Assembly (NCBI GenBank): GCA_020055645.1
Contig: CM034546.1
Location: 62,930,001 to 62,994,000, forward strand
Direction: 5' to 3'
DNA: 64,000 bases
Origin: Tomocerus qinae
Taxonomy: Eukaryota > Arthropoda > Collembola > Entomobryomorpha > Tomoceridae
The position numbers and the translations under genes were made by a program. The notes under the pieces were generated by a model that was not told the DNA's origin, did not search any database, and worked only from the letters and a program-made list of their open reading frames with translations. Shown in pieces: positions 11,965 through 23,006 of this stretch (positions are counted from its first letter, which is position 1; every line of letters starts with the position of its first letter).

Positions 11965-14900
11965 ATGGAAAATGTGGAGGATTCGAAGGCGAAGGTGAGT
12001 AAACTGTTTTGCATTCAACTTTGGACAGTTCGACACTATTTATTACTATAATTTGTGATTTCTAGTGCTCTGCGATATTTAAAGAAAATTATAGCCATGA
12101 ATGGTGTTTTGCGGCGCTCACTGCAAGGAATCTCGGGGATCAGTTGGCAGCTTGTAAAGAACTAAATCTTAAATTACGTAATTCATTTCGATTTCACAAC
12201 GGAATTTTGCGTCACTTACGTAACGTGGGGTAAACAATGCACGAAATTAATCTCCAATACAATTCTCATAGGCAAAATACATTTATTTGTGAATTAAAAG
12301 TATAAATATAGTGGTTAATCGTTTAAGTTTGAGAACTCATACATAATTCCTCAGTCAATCATTTAATTTTGGTGTTTCTGCTGGTATTTAATTTTTGAAT
12401 TCTGAATTATTTTACAGCCACTCTATAATCAATGATGATTGTACATTTTCCGTGTCATTTGGACTATTCGAAAGCGATGGCTATCTTTTCGATGAATTTA
12501 GGCGCTTTAAAATTGTGGATGTAAAACATTTCTTTGTATTTACAGACGGAACACGCTATTGTAAATCATTTTTCATAAGAATCGGTTAGTTTTTTAAATT
12601 TATGGCTAGAGTTTTAATAGTAAGTCTTTTTTAGGCTGGGATATTGTACAGGATGAGGAAAAAAGAATTGAATTGAAGAATTACTTCGCAAGACAAAGAG
12701 CTGGAATGTCTTGCGAATTGGAATATCTTTATCATAGTTCCAGTTCATTCTTGTGTGACAAAAACGGATGCAAAATCGAATCCGAAAACACAGCCAAAAC
12801 TATAACAGATTATTTCTGGAAACACAAGGACCGTATCTATGACTTTTACCACGAATTTGAAATTTCTTATCGATGTAAGTTATTATGAAACACAAATATA
12901 TTTTTTGTTATAATTATTATGATTGCTAATTATTATTTATAGGTTATTTAACTCCACCACCAATTGCCGTAGAGGTGGAACGTCCAATGGTAGCGACAGT
13001 TAAGACTGATGTATCAGAGAATGGGCCAAAGGTAAATGAAATTTCGGTATTTAAATATCCAAAGTAATTTTAATTTTTGTTTCTAGTTTTGTCAGTATGG
13101 GCATAAATTGTCATGGGTATTGGAGTGCAGCGATGGAAAAACTCTGGATGAACTAGGCAGAAACAGTCGATTAGCTCTTCATCAGGGAGTGCAATTTTTA
13201 TTTGGAATACTGAAAACCACCCCTCATCAATTGTAAGTCGAATATTTACTTATCAATACTATATGGCTAATTGGACAATAATAGGTATAATTTTACGCCT
13301 TTTCATTATGAATTAGGGATGCAGTTTTCAATACAGAAACATGCGAGTATTCTCTGACTTTGTGGTTAAGCAGAGACAATAGAATCTTTCAAGAAAAAGA
13401 TGGATTTCGAAACTGTATAATTTTAGACGTAAAATTGTTCGCGTTGTTCGAAAATGGAAATCTGCGCTACAGTAAGCACTTTTTTTTAACTCTATTAAAT
13501 TATTATTTGCCATGTGTTTTCAATTAGGGAATTTTATTTGTAATAATTTCTTTAAGGTTTAAATGAGATACAGGATGCAGAATCAAAAACCAAATACGAA
13601 GAGTATGTCGGTAGGAAAACTGGGAAACCGTACGAAACTGAGTATTTCTTTCATAGTTCAAGTTCTGTTTTGTGTGGGGACAACTTCAACAACTCTGTTG
13701 AAGTTGGGAGTGAAGAGATTCCAAGAACAATGACAGACTACTTAAAAATTCATAAAAAGAATATCAGTCGTCTGTCTTTTGAGTTTGACATTACATATCT
13801 GCTTCGTAAGTTTAAATATCGTCATTAGAAAGTAAATATTAAATCATAATGGGATGTTTTATATTATAATGTTGTTTATATACAGACAACAATGTGGAAT
13901 TGCCTCCATGTATAGTTACTAATGGCGATAGTGCAACAGAGAATAGTGTAAAGTCCAATACAGATGATCTTGGTAAGGTTTTTAAATCATACTTTTATTA
14001 CAAAATATTATTTGCATTTACTGTATATAATTATGTGAATATATATTCAAAACTGGAAGCATCTTTTAATCAAAACTAATTTACTCAGCATTATAAAGAT
14101 ATTACATAATATTGTTTTTACCTACACAGAGAACAGCTCCCCAGGAATGGTTACAGTGATTAATTGCGAAAATGTTAACGAGAAAGTATTGAAGCCAGTT
14201 ACATTGAAAGAAACCAAGGTGAATCAATACTAAATAAATACTATTCAGACAGACACTTAGTCACATAATATACTGATTTAATTGAATGCCAATTTGTACC
14301 ACTTTTTTATAGTTTCGTCAAGAGAAATTAGTATTTCCCTGGAAATTGAAATACAATAACCTTGAAGAGTTTTGTGCCTACCACCGAAACAAAACAACGC
14401 TTACACGGACGTATGATATAAGTCAAGCTCCGTATGGAATTCTGGAATCAATCCCTCATGAAATGTAAATACATGTAAATATTTATTAATTACTGGCAGT
14501 TACCTGACCATTCTTGTGCTTTTGTATATGTGTATATATGTAATAAATTCGTCAAATATGCAAAAAAGTACCCCAATATGTACAGCAGAATAGAATAAGC
14601 CCTCAAGTTGCGTACAGCAACTAAAAAACTAAAAAAACTAATTTTGTGATATTAATTGTGTATTAACAGAATTAGCTGCCTCGACATCGTAAACTTTGAC
14701 TTTACCGTGGCTTTTCGATTCAGCAAAGTCAAACGAATCTTCCAAGATAAAACTGGGTTTGGGAACTGCAAAATTTTGGATCTGAAGCTGTCCATTTTTT
14801 TCAAACCACAAAATCTACGATACTGTAAGATCCATTTCTAGAGCCTCAAAGTTCTAAATTGAATGTTGATATATCTATTTTTTGTTTGCATTTATAGTCT

Positions 14901-15452
14901 TCCAAGACACGCTGAAGAATTCAGAATTGAGAAACAATACAAAATTTAAGCAAATGCACGAACACAAATGCATAAGCAAAGGATCGACTGAAAAGTCATA
15001 CGACACAGAGTATTTCTTCCACAGCTCGTGTTCATTCTTGTGCGACAACAATTATTCCCGGATTAATAAGGTTGATGATGGAGAGACCCCAGGAACTGTA
15101 ACGGACTATTTGAGGATTCATAAGAAGAACATTCAAGAACTCTCCTTCATAACTGAAATTACATATCTTGCGGGTACGTCAAACTATTTTATTACAATTT
15201 AATTTTATATTAGTATATCAATAAGGTTAATCAACAAAGTATCGACTTTTTATACGCTCTGAAGATGACAACGACGAGCTTCCCAATCTTATACAATCTG
15301 AAAAGTCTCCTCAGTGCCAAACTTCGATCAGATCTCCTCCAGCAATCAAAATACAAACTGAAAGCGATTCTTCAGCATCTGCATACCAAACTCCTGATAG
15401 ACCTCCTCCAAGACTCACCTGCCGAACTCCAGTTAAACCTCCTCCCATGTAA
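11965..15452 (+). CDS. 14-exon gene for a 720-aa protein with three tandem copies of an unrecognised module
   Basis: Exons with GT-AG borders: 11965-11994, 12066-12229, 12418-12560, 12635-12874, 12943-13031, 13087-13232, 13317-13471, 13557-13805, 13886-13972, 14130-14218, 14313-14464, 14670-14824, 14898-15173 and 15265-15452. Every junction keeps the frame, total 2163 nt. Each module uses three exons with phases 0-2, 2-1 and 1-1: the first with a conserved W near its start and ending in GIL-type residues (GILKTTPHQ, GILESIPHE), the second with NCKILDLK/NCIILDVK-like strands, the third with EYFFHSSSSVLC, then TDYLKIHKKNI and a hydrophobic strand. Modules lie at 12066-12874, 13087-13805 and 14313-15173, joined by linker exons. 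The tail is proline-rich (KPPPM). There is no signal peptide or membrane segment, so it is probably intracellular. AATAAA lies at 15473-15478. The domain family was not recognised; a MATH/TRAF-like beta sandwich is only a guess. Confidence 0.9.
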
Positions 15453-15472
15453 CCATAATGATAGATATCCAA

Positions 15473-15478
15473 AATAAA
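15473..15478 (+). terminator. Poly(A) signal of the three-module gene
   Basis: AATAAA begins 21 bases after the TAA stop, at a plausible distance for cleavage. Confidence 0.6.
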
Positions 15479-16486
15479 ATATCTTTAAATTCACATGCTG
15501 CTGATGAACTTGAATGAATATTTACACATCTTAAGTAAAATACCAACAACTAAAACATTATTTTGATTTTCTATAGTCAATTTCATTCAAGCAATTTATA
15601 CATTTTTTTGTATTCCTGAAGTATTATAGGTTAGTCGATTCCGAAAGGGATTTTTAAAAGTTTTTTCTTTAGAAAACATTACGTACTTCCTAATTAAAGC
15701 GTTAGTAGATACATTTGGCAATGTGTTATAACATAGCTATGGTTTATAAATATATTGTACATTGTACTCTTCAATGTGAAAGTGAAAGTAGTGATTTAAC
15801 AAATGTTTCTGTGATTGAAATTATGGATTTCGAAATAGCGTATTTCCATTTAAGAAAATAGGATAAATAGTTACCAAATTAAATTGCAATTATATGTAAT
15901 TAAGTAATGCGTTTGATATTATTTTGCGTGAACGATCAAATGTAAAACGTCGTTCAACTGGCTTGCCAAATTAATAATATGGCAATTTTTATTTTTGCCT
16001 CGATTTGTATTGTAAATGTCGAAAAAAATTCAATAAAATATTCACAGCGGCAGCAAAGAATAAATCTTCATTTTTCTTGACCTAAATTTGCATTTATATT
16101 CAGTATAATATATTATTATTTTACAATAGAAAAGTGGAATTTTTAAAAATAAAAATCAACCATCCGGATATAATAGCATACCTAATTAAAATACTTCCCA
16201 TATTTGCTAAGCATGTTAGGTGACTTAGTAGTCGTAGAACAAACCCGACGTGAGAGTTTCCAAAAATTCAATATTTCATTTCTAGTGGTCATTTATAAAA
16301 AATGTCCAGTAATCTATAATCCCCTAATTTACATAACTTGGTACATAGGTAGAAGTTAATTGTTAAGATTAGTTTGTGTTAACATGGTACCGGTCAGTTT
16401 ATTTCACTTAATTTCATTTACAGCGGCTTGTCTCTTTGTTTTAATAAATACCATTTACGTATGGAAAATATACTTATTATACAGTA
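15479..16486. other. Intergenic between convergent genes
   Basis: AT-rich with no open frame of note. A minus-strand AATAAA at 16398-16403 probably serves the receptor ending at 16487. Confidence 0.5.
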
Positions 16487-18865
16487 CTAGAGACATTTTC
16501 TAAGGCCGGGAATGAAACTTCCAAACCAGTGACACAATATTAAAAAACGTTTTCCAACCTTGATACAAACAATTGAGACAAACTTAAGAAAAATAGAAGC
16601 TGCTCGAAACAGAACGGCATGATTCTCGAATAACATTGCTATAAATGTAATGCCGATGCCAATTAGGTAAACAAATAATAATACAGTTATATTTGACTTT
16701 AAACCAATTGCCTTTATCCTCGGATGGTATCTAGGAATAAGTCCACCTTTATTTATAATCCATTGTCTATTAATAAAATGTTCCCAAATTGGTATCATTC
16801 CAGATTGAATGATAGAGTGCATTTTAGTATTTAAAAGACTCGAAAATATTTCATTATACAAAATCATATAATCCACTTGTGGCAGCAGATATTCCGTTCC
16901 TTCATAAAATTGTAAAAGGGCATGGGAAATATTTGATGGCCATGCAGATTTGACATAGAATCTGTCAAGATGGGAAGTTTCGTCTACAAAGGCCACTTTG
17001 TCACAAGTTGCCATGGCCATTTGAAATGTCACATGTGGGTAGCCTACTGGGACATTAATGTGGTCTAAATACCTACTGCGATTATTGTAAAAACTATTAC
17101 CACTACTACCGTTGTTTTTAATTTGAGTACCAAATCTAGTATCTTCATCAAGAATAAAATTATCTCCTTTAGAATTCAAAGGCTTCATCATTTTATAGTC
17201 GTAACTGAGTCTATTTTCACTAAGGAACGATGTGAGTGGAGAGTAATATGTAAAATTTCTTTCTAGCAGATCTTGAAAATTTTCAAGTTTAGTGACCGAT
17301 TTAAACGTCATGTAATTAGTGATTAGTCCTTTGTACCCATTTGTGACAATGATACCCATAAGAATGAATGAACCGATGAAAATATTGAATGCTCTCGATT
17401 TTTGTAATTTTTTATGTGGCTCCAAAGATATCTCGAGCAAATATGCATATAACAGTAGAACTGACATCGTGTAGTCTTTGCATTGTGTATGATAAATGAG
17501 AAAACACATCCATGCAAAATTGCTGATCAAGAAAACAATTATAGCCCACCACAAGTCAATCTCAAATGGACGTATGAAAACGTGAAATGTTAATTCTTCT
17601 GACATTCCATCGCAGGTTATGAAACTGACACTATCTTCTTTCACAGGGAAAAGCGATCCACGAAATGTTGCCACATCTGGACGGGAAGAGATTTCTATTC
17701 CCAGTTGCTTAATATTGCATTCAGAAAATTTAGAAGGTGTGCCAATAATTGTATCATTAAATCCTGAAAATAATATCGAAGCCACAATGTAAGGGACAGA
17801 ATACCGTTTTGTTATTTTCATGAAAGATTCTCTCTGCAATGCTTTTCCTCCAAGAATAGAAGGCCCCATGTGAATACATGTCTTTATGGGATGAATTTTT
17901 TCGTAGAAAAGTATTTTGTTCCTTCTTTCGATTTTGAAATCCACTATTGTCTTGTGTTGTAGTGGTACAATGTAATTTTGCTGGATGTTCTGACGCAAGT
18001 TGTAAAGCCTAGGTCTGATAGTTGGATAAATTCCTTGTATTTTCAGATCCTGACTGTTGTCTTTAGAAAACGAATAAATGTACGAATTTTCAGGCAAAAA
18101 GTGTATATTGTATCGAGATATTACAAATGGAATTTTGAAAACATTATCCAAACAAGCAAATTCAGTTTCTCCGTCCTTTGATGATATCTCAAATTGGTAA
18201 AAGTATGTTCTGTCATAATATGTAAAACTTGAGTATTGAGTAACCGTTTTAAAAAATTTATTGTGTTCACTTTCCTCCAATCCTTTAACGAAAGCTGATT
18301 TCAAAAATGCAGAGGCTAAATAAGGATCGGCCTGATTTAAAGCCTTGTATTTCTTCTCGGGATAAAAAAGAAAATATGATAGGCAATTTAAGTGTTTGTA
18401 AGCTAAATTCATTGTTGGCACTTTTTTGTAAAATATGTCAACAAAAAAATTTTGAAGATGTTTGAAATATTCATATGGTGGGTTTGCTATCATTTCTTCA
18501 TATATCTCATTCCAGTTCATTGCTAAGCCTAATTTCTTACTCATAAAATGTTCTATTTTTGCCCAATATTTAATTTGATCTTTAAAATGGTGTGAACTTG
18601 TATTGAAAAGTTCATAATAATCTTCTGGAAATGATTTCAACACAGTAGCTGCTCGAACGAGAATAAATGGTTGGTCAATAGACGAAAGATTTAGATTCTC
18701 TCCTTCGGATGTATTAAATAGAAATATGTAAAGCCTACAATTGCAATGTACTGTATTTGTTAAAGTAGATAAAACTTCATCTGAGTAGATTTGAATATTG
18801 GATGCTGTTATTTCCCTATTGCCACTGAATATTATTATAACTAAATAAAACGAAAACTGAAACAT
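16487..18865 (-). CDS. Divergent ionotropic receptor, intact, intronless (792 aa)
   Basis: A single open frame encodes a putative ligand-gated cation channel of the arthropod ionotropic receptor class, used in chemosensation at the dendrite membrane. The N terminus is a signal peptide (MFQFSFYLVIIIFSG). A long divergent extracellular part follows, then the channel block: TM1 after RPFEIDLWW (about residue 435), a pore-like stretch around LLYAYLLEISLEPHKK, and TM2 with GSFILMGIIVTNGYKG followed by ITNYMTF, where other IRs and glutamate receptors carry the gate. The second ligand lobe follows, then TM3 (ITVLLFVYLIGIGITF) near residue 735. It is closely related to the receptors at 37091-39466 and 50283-52694. 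Two motifs shared with those loci lie 229 and 481 bp upstream. The ligand cannot be inferred. Confidence 0.88.
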   Translation of the reverse strand: MFQFSFYLVIIIFSGNREITASNIQIYSDEVLSTLTNTVHCNCRLYIFLFNTSEGENLNLSSIDQPFILVRAATVLKSFPEDYYELFNTSSHHFKDQIKYWAKIEHFMSKKLGLAMNWNEIYEEMIANPPYEYFKHLQNFFVDIFYKKVPTMNLAYKHLNCLSYFLFYPEKKYKALNQADPYLASAFLKSAFVKGLEESEHNKFFKTVTQYSSFTYYDRTYFYQFEISSKDGETEFACLDNVFKIPFVISRYNIHFLPENSYIYSFSKDNSQDLKIQGIYPTIRPRLYNLRQNIQQNYIVPLQHKTIVDFKIERRNKILFYEKIHPIKTCIHMGPSILGGKALQRESFMKITKRYSVPYIVASILFSGFNDTIIGTPSKFSECNIKQLGIEISSRPDVATFRGSLFPVKEDSVSFITCDGMSEELTFHVFIRPFEIDLWWAIIVFLISNFAWMCFLIYHTQCKDYTMSVLLLYAYLLEISLEPHKKLQKSRAFNIFIGSFILMGIIVTNGYKGLITNYMTFKSVTKLENFQDLLERNFTYYSPLTSFLSENRLSYDYKMMKPLNSKGDNFILDEDTRFGTQIKNNGSSGNSFYNNRSRYLDHINVPVGYPHVTFQMAMATCDKVAFVDETSHLDRFYVKSAWPSNISHALLQFYEGTEYLLPQVDYMILYNEIFSSLLNTKMHSIIQSGMIPIWEHFINRQWIINKGGLIPRYHPRIKAIGLKSNITVLLFVYLIGIGITFIAMLFENHAVLFRAASIFLKFVSIVCIKVGKRFLILCHWFGSFIPGLRKCL

Positions 18866-19093
18866 TTTTCAAGGAAAAGTTTCTTCAGACTGTTATGAAT
18901 ATACTTTTCTCCCTAAATTTGTTCAAGTATTCACAGACAATCCTATTTAAATTTATTTAATATGAGTGATTTGAATTTTCAATAGAAAGTAGTATTTATA
19001 ATACTTATTGCCTAAATCCAACACTCTTAGAAAATCCTATTCGATATCGCTTTTTATACTCTATCAAGTTGTGCATGTTAACTTTTTCCAAAA

Positions 19094-19111
19094 GCGGAAA
19101 TCCTTATTTCC
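19094..19111 (-). promoter_or_regulatory. Dyad motif upstream of IR locus 1 (proximal type)
   Basis: GCGGAAATCCTTATTTCC contains the inverted repeat GGAAAT-CCTT-ATTTCC and sits 229 bp before the start codon. Equivalents lie at 39718-39735 (252 bp), 52942-52960 (248 bp), 43020-43037 and 23013-23030. Common descent of the flanks explains part of the match; the symmetry suggests a binding site, which is inference. Confidence 0.5.
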
Positions 19112-19345
19112 TGTATTTTACTTCCTCTTAGTTTAACTTCTGTTATACCTATTACTTACTAATGCCACACTATATACCAAATAAACGACAAGGAAATGGT
19201 CTAAGAGTTTAATTTATTGATATCTATCTATTTATCATTATAGTATATAAGATATAAGAACCAGATATATAAAACACACAGGAACTAGGAAGTAGTTCTA
19301 ATTAGGAAATATTCAAAAAAAGGTATACCAATGTCAAAAGCAATT

Positions 19346-19377
19346 ATTTCCGTAAAAATATAGGAAGCGGATTAATG
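19346..19377 (-). promoter_or_regulatory. Dyad motif upstream of IR locus 1 (distal type)
   Basis: A TTCCG-spacer-GGAAG inverted arrangement followed by GGATTAATG. Equivalents with ACTTCC-N11-GGAAGT and GATTAATG occur at 39858-39889, 43169-43200 and 53596-53627, with a decayed version at 23158-23188. Each follows a GTCAAAA sequence. Confidence 0.45.
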
Positions 19378-19550
19378 ATATTCAAATTTTATAACCGGCA
19401 ACAAAACTGTCAATTAAATAGCCAGTAGATTTCCTATAACGCAATATGCCCCCAAAGTTGGGAATGAAATGAAGGTTAAGGGATTAAAGAAAATAAAAAT
19501 AATGAGTGTCTTTATTATCTTTCTTTTTTATACAAATAGCATTATAAATT

Positions 19551-19940
19551 ATGACGTTACACACTACAGTATTTATGGGCTGCTATTATTATTACGCCGT
19601 CACAGTTCTCCTATTGTATTCGACAGACAATGAATCATATGTTGCAATACAAAAGGCTCAACTTCAGCTCAAACTTCGAGTCGAGGAAATGAACGTGGGA
19701 GGTCTAACTACACTATTCCACTACGAGTCTATTGGGGAACAACTCATAACCGAAACCCGACAATATTTCCCGAACGACGAATGTCAGTTTGCAGTAAGCA
19801 AAATGTTAATGACAACATTACTAAATGTGATTGACTACTTGACTACATATGCGATTGACTACAAATACGACTGCGATGGATTACATATACGGATGAGATT
19901 GACTACATGTTATACGAATGCAATTAAAGATATGAAATAA
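19551..19940 (+). CDS. Hypothetical 129-aa frame in the inverted-repeat arm
   Basis: It starts with MTLHTTVFMGCYYYYAVTVL, which could pass for a signal peptide or membrane anchor, and continues with a charged part containing QKAQLQLKLRVEEMN and ETRQYFPNDECQF. Repeated TTGACTACA-type units near the end give the IDYLTTYAIDYKYD stretch, so the 3' part is repeat-derived. No family was recognised. It may be a captured gene fragment inside a foldback element, or chance. Confidence 0.25.
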   Translation: MTLHTTVFMGCYYYYAVTVLLLYSTDNESYVAIQKAQLQLKLRVEEMNVGGLTTLFHYESIGEQLITETRQYFPNDECQFAVSKMLMTTLLNVIDYLTTYAIDYKYDCDGLHIRMRLTTCYTNAIKDMK

Positions 19941-20096
19941 ACAAATAGTACTTTCAATTATTATTATTTATAAATTATATTATATTTACATATTTTGAAA
20001 TACAAAATAGCCGAATTCCAAGTTGGAAGGCAACCGACACCTAACAAAGAGTCAACGTTGAATCTTTTATAATGGTACTATTTAATATAATATGCC
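19584..20096. repeat. Left arm of a long inverted repeat
   Basis: 513 bp that recur in reverse complement at 20864-21342 with about 767 bp between. The arm carries an open frame (19551-19940, 129 codons, plus strand) with no recognised product. The right arm lacks 21 bases of it, between repeated GAG triplets, which keeps the reading frame. Confidence 0.9.
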
Positions 20097-20863
20097 TAAT
20101 TGTTCAATTAATTGCAAATAAACAGTAAAATGTTAACATAATCTAGTCATTCGCCTTATGATATAATTAATAACATGTAAAACATATATCTAATTCACAC
20201 TTCCACCGAAAATGTGCACTCTGTTCCCATTAGTCAAGCAAGCTTCTGTTACGGCTTGCCGTAGGTTTTCTCTTTTGATAACATTTTAGTTTTATTTCCA
20301 GCGTTGTTTTTGGGATTCTAAACCCATATCATACTATTCGGTTTGGTATTCGGCTCATACCGAATAGCCGAATAATCAAAATATAGTTGTTGCCGAATAT
20401 TTCCTGCATCACTAAATTGGTATTCGTACATGCAGTCAATCGCATTCGGCAATGTTGCCATTCAGATTTAGCTTAATATGTGAATTAACATTCATCGGTC
20501 GGGAAATATTATTGGGTTGGAAATTTTGATTTTTAGACTACATTTTACATAAAACTTCTTAATTAATTTGGCACAAAGTTGCAGTGAAAGCGAAAATTTT
20601 TATTTTTATTCCTATTTTTCGAAAAATTGGATTTTTTTGTTTTAGCCCACTGTACATACGTTTTAATTTTGAAATTGCGTATTGTTTAACTGTGCATCTT
20701 GACCGTGGCCTTTTTTAGGTAGGGGGAGGTCATCCTTTGGAGGTCATTATGTAGAGTAAGGTTTGGAGCGTGAGAATATTGACACCCACCATGCATTTAG
20801 CCTCCGTTCTTATCTAGTGCCCGTGTACATGAGACTGCTTGGTTACATGTCCATTATATGAAC
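20097..20863. other. Loop of the long inverted repeat
   Basis: It holds a third, diverged copy of part of the arm near 20400-20510 (the ATTCGGCAATGTTGCCATTC region). It also holds about 45 bp near 20215-20258 that match, in reverse complement, the region just upstream of the nanos-like gene (about 23423-23470). No gene was recognised. Confidence 0.5.
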
Positions 20864-21342
20864 GGCATATTATATTAAATAGTACCATTATAAAAGATTC
20901 AACGTTGACTCTTTGTTAGGTGTCGGTTGCCTTCCAACTTGTAATTCGGCTATTTTGTATTTCAAAATATGTAAATATAATATAATTTATAAATAATAAT
21001 AATTGAAAGTACTTTTTTATTAATTGCATTCGTATAATATGTAGTCAATCTCAGTCGTATATGTAGTCCATCACAGTCGTATTTGTAGTCAATCGCATTC
21101 GTATATGTAGTCAATCACATTTAGTAATGTTGTCATAAACATTTTGCTTACTATGTAAACTGACATTCGTCGTTCGGGAAATATTGTCGGGTTTCGGTTA
21201 TGAGTTGTTCCCCAATAGACTCGTGGTGGAATAGTATAGTTAGACCTCGAAGTTTGAGCTGAAGTTGAGCCTTTTGTATTGCAACATATGATTCATTGTC
21301 TGTCGAATACAATAGGAGAACTGTGACGGCGTAATAATAATA
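20864..21342. repeat. Right arm of the long inverted repeat
   Basis: Reverse complement of 19584-20096 with scattered substitutions and small indels, including the 21-base in-frame difference. A transcript across the unit would fold into a hairpin of nearly 500 bp. Confidence 0.9.
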
Positions 21343-21404
21343 TATACATTGCTGTTAATTACATATTATCAATAAGTTCAGTTTTTAAAGATCTTCAAAT
21401 AATT

Positions 21405-21632
21405 ATGCATTTGTAAAGTAAAACAATCGTCTGGTAATGATTTCATCACAGTAGATAATCAAGCAAAAACAAACGGTTGTTTAATTGATTGAAAATGTAA
21501 ATTCCCTCCTTTAGAAGTTAAATAGAAACATGTTAAGCCAACAATCGTCATGTTCTAATTTTGCTAAGGTAGAAAAAAACTTCTTCTGAGTAGACTTGAC
21601 TATTTCTTGCTATTGCTTCATAATTACATTAA
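21405..21632 (-). pseudogene. Relic of the N-terminal part of an ionotropic receptor
   Basis: Read on the minus strand, this aligns over about 220 bp with the first part of the IR genes at 37091-39466 and 50283-52694: the start-proximal segment, the part matching SDEVFSTL, the NTS-type stretch and the VMKSLPED region. It carries stops and indels. Only this 5' scrap remains; the expected upstream motifs lie beyond later insertions at about 23013 and 23158. Confidence 0.75.
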
Positions 21633-21689
21633 GGAGCATTCTGCAAAACTACAAAATTAGCCGAAAATTTGAACATACTTTCACAAGAA

Positions 21690-21850
21690 ATTCAATGTCT
21701 GGTAGGAGAGCCCAGGGAATCTGCATATATTACATAACGTAAAACCCCCTTTCCCTCAGTGTAACGCAAATGCTGACGTAAAATACTTTTGGGCATCGCA
21801 TCCTCCCATCAACTCCTTAAATTAAAGGAGACGCTACGCTGCCCTAAGTC
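21690..21850. repeat. Dispersed repeat shared with 53104-53290
   Basis: Both places begin ATGTCTGGTAGGAGAGCC and run through TAACG-CAAA and AATGCTGAC segments to CTCCCATCAACTCC or CTCCCATCAACTGC. They are probably remnants of one mobile-element family. Not coding in this form. Confidence 0.65.
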
Positions 21851-21917
21851 ATAGAAACAATTTCACAAGAGACCAAAAATTGCTAACATTTTCGAATATT
21901 TTTTATCGATGCAGTTT

Positions 21918-22620
21918 AATTCGGTCCAATAAAGTCCAATTCGGTCCAATAAAGTCCAATTCGGTCCAATAAAGTCCAATTCGGTCCAATAAAGTCCAAT
22001 TCGGTCAAATAAAGTCCAATTCGGTCAAATAAAGTCCAATTCGGTCCAATTCGGTCAAATAAAGTCCAATTCGATCCAATAAAGTCCAATTCGGTCCAAT
22101 AAAGTCCAATTCGATCCAATAAAGTCCAATTCGGTCCAATAAAGTCCAATTCGATCCAATAAAGTCCAATTCGGTCCAATAAAGTCCAATTCGATCCAAT
22201 AAAGTCCAATTCGGTCCAATAAAGTCTAATTCGATCCAATAAAGTCGACCCGGTCCAATAAAGTCCAATTCGATTGGCAATAAAGTCCAATTCGGTCCAA
22301 TAAAGTCTAATTCGATCCAATAAAGTCCAATTCGGTCCAATAAAGTCTAATTCGATCCAATAAAGTCCAATTCGGTCCAATAAAGTCTAATTCGATCCAA
22401 TAAAGTCCAATTCGGTCCAATAAAGTCCAATTCGATCCAATAAAGTCCAATTCGGTCCAATAAAGTCCAATTCGATCCAATAAAGTCCAATTCGATCCAA
22501 TAAAGTCCAATTCGGTCCAATAAAGTCCAATTCGATCCAATAAAGTCCAATTCGATCCAATAAAGTCCAATTCGGTCCAATAAAGTCTAATTCGATCCAA
22601 TAAAGTCCAATTCGGTCCAA
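21918..22620. repeat. Second satellite array: 20-bp units, mostly alternating G/A dimers
   Basis: About 35 copies of AATTCGGTCCAATAAAGTCC, many alternating with AATTCGATCCAATAAAGTCC so that the effective unit is 40 bp. An interruption near 22245-22285 (GTCGACCCGG, then GATTGGCAATAAAG) shifts the register. On the minus strand the unit has no stop codon in any frame, so long repetitive open frames appear; these are artefacts, not genes. Confidence 0.97.
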
Positions 22621-22639
22621 ATAGTAAATTCTTTTACAT

Positions 22640-22905
22640 TAAAGTTCAGGGCATAAGCAGTACCGTATTTAGAAGTCGATTTCGGAGGGGGCAACGATGT
22701 CATACACTTATATCTATTAGGCATTATCGCGCAAAGCGCGAAAAATTTTGGCTTATTTTAGCTAAAATGAGTCAAAAATAGCCTTCGCGCGAAGCGCGAA
22801 ATTTTTTGGTATTTTGAGAAAAAATTTCCTCTTTTCTTGGATTTCGGGGGGGGGCATTTGCCCCCAATGCCCCCCCCTCAATACAGCCTTGGGCATAAGT
22901 GATAG
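22640..22905. mobile_element. GC-rich palindromic dispersed element
   Basis: It contains GCGCAAAGCGCGAAAAATTTT and a second CGCGCGAAGCGCGAAATTTT about 50 bp on, then a run of G followed by CCCCAATGCCCCCCCC. A similar arrangement (GGGGGCGGGTGCGCAGCGCCC, then TCGCGCTTCTCGCGAA and CCCCCCTTG) lies at 35525-35700. This looks like a non-autonomous repeat family of unknown class. Confidence 0.5.
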
Positions 22906-23006
22906 ATTCTTTCAACATATTTAACTATAGATCTAGTATTTATTAAACAGGTAAGATATTATTTTATCAGCTCTCTTTTTATTTTACAAAGGTATGTTTT
23001 TTATTT

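Noticed and set aside
21916-22620. Long minus-strand open frames rich in DRIGLYWTELDFIG repeats
   Set aside because: All three minus frames are open because the 20-bp satellite unit has no stop codon in that direction; there is no splice, start or promoter support.
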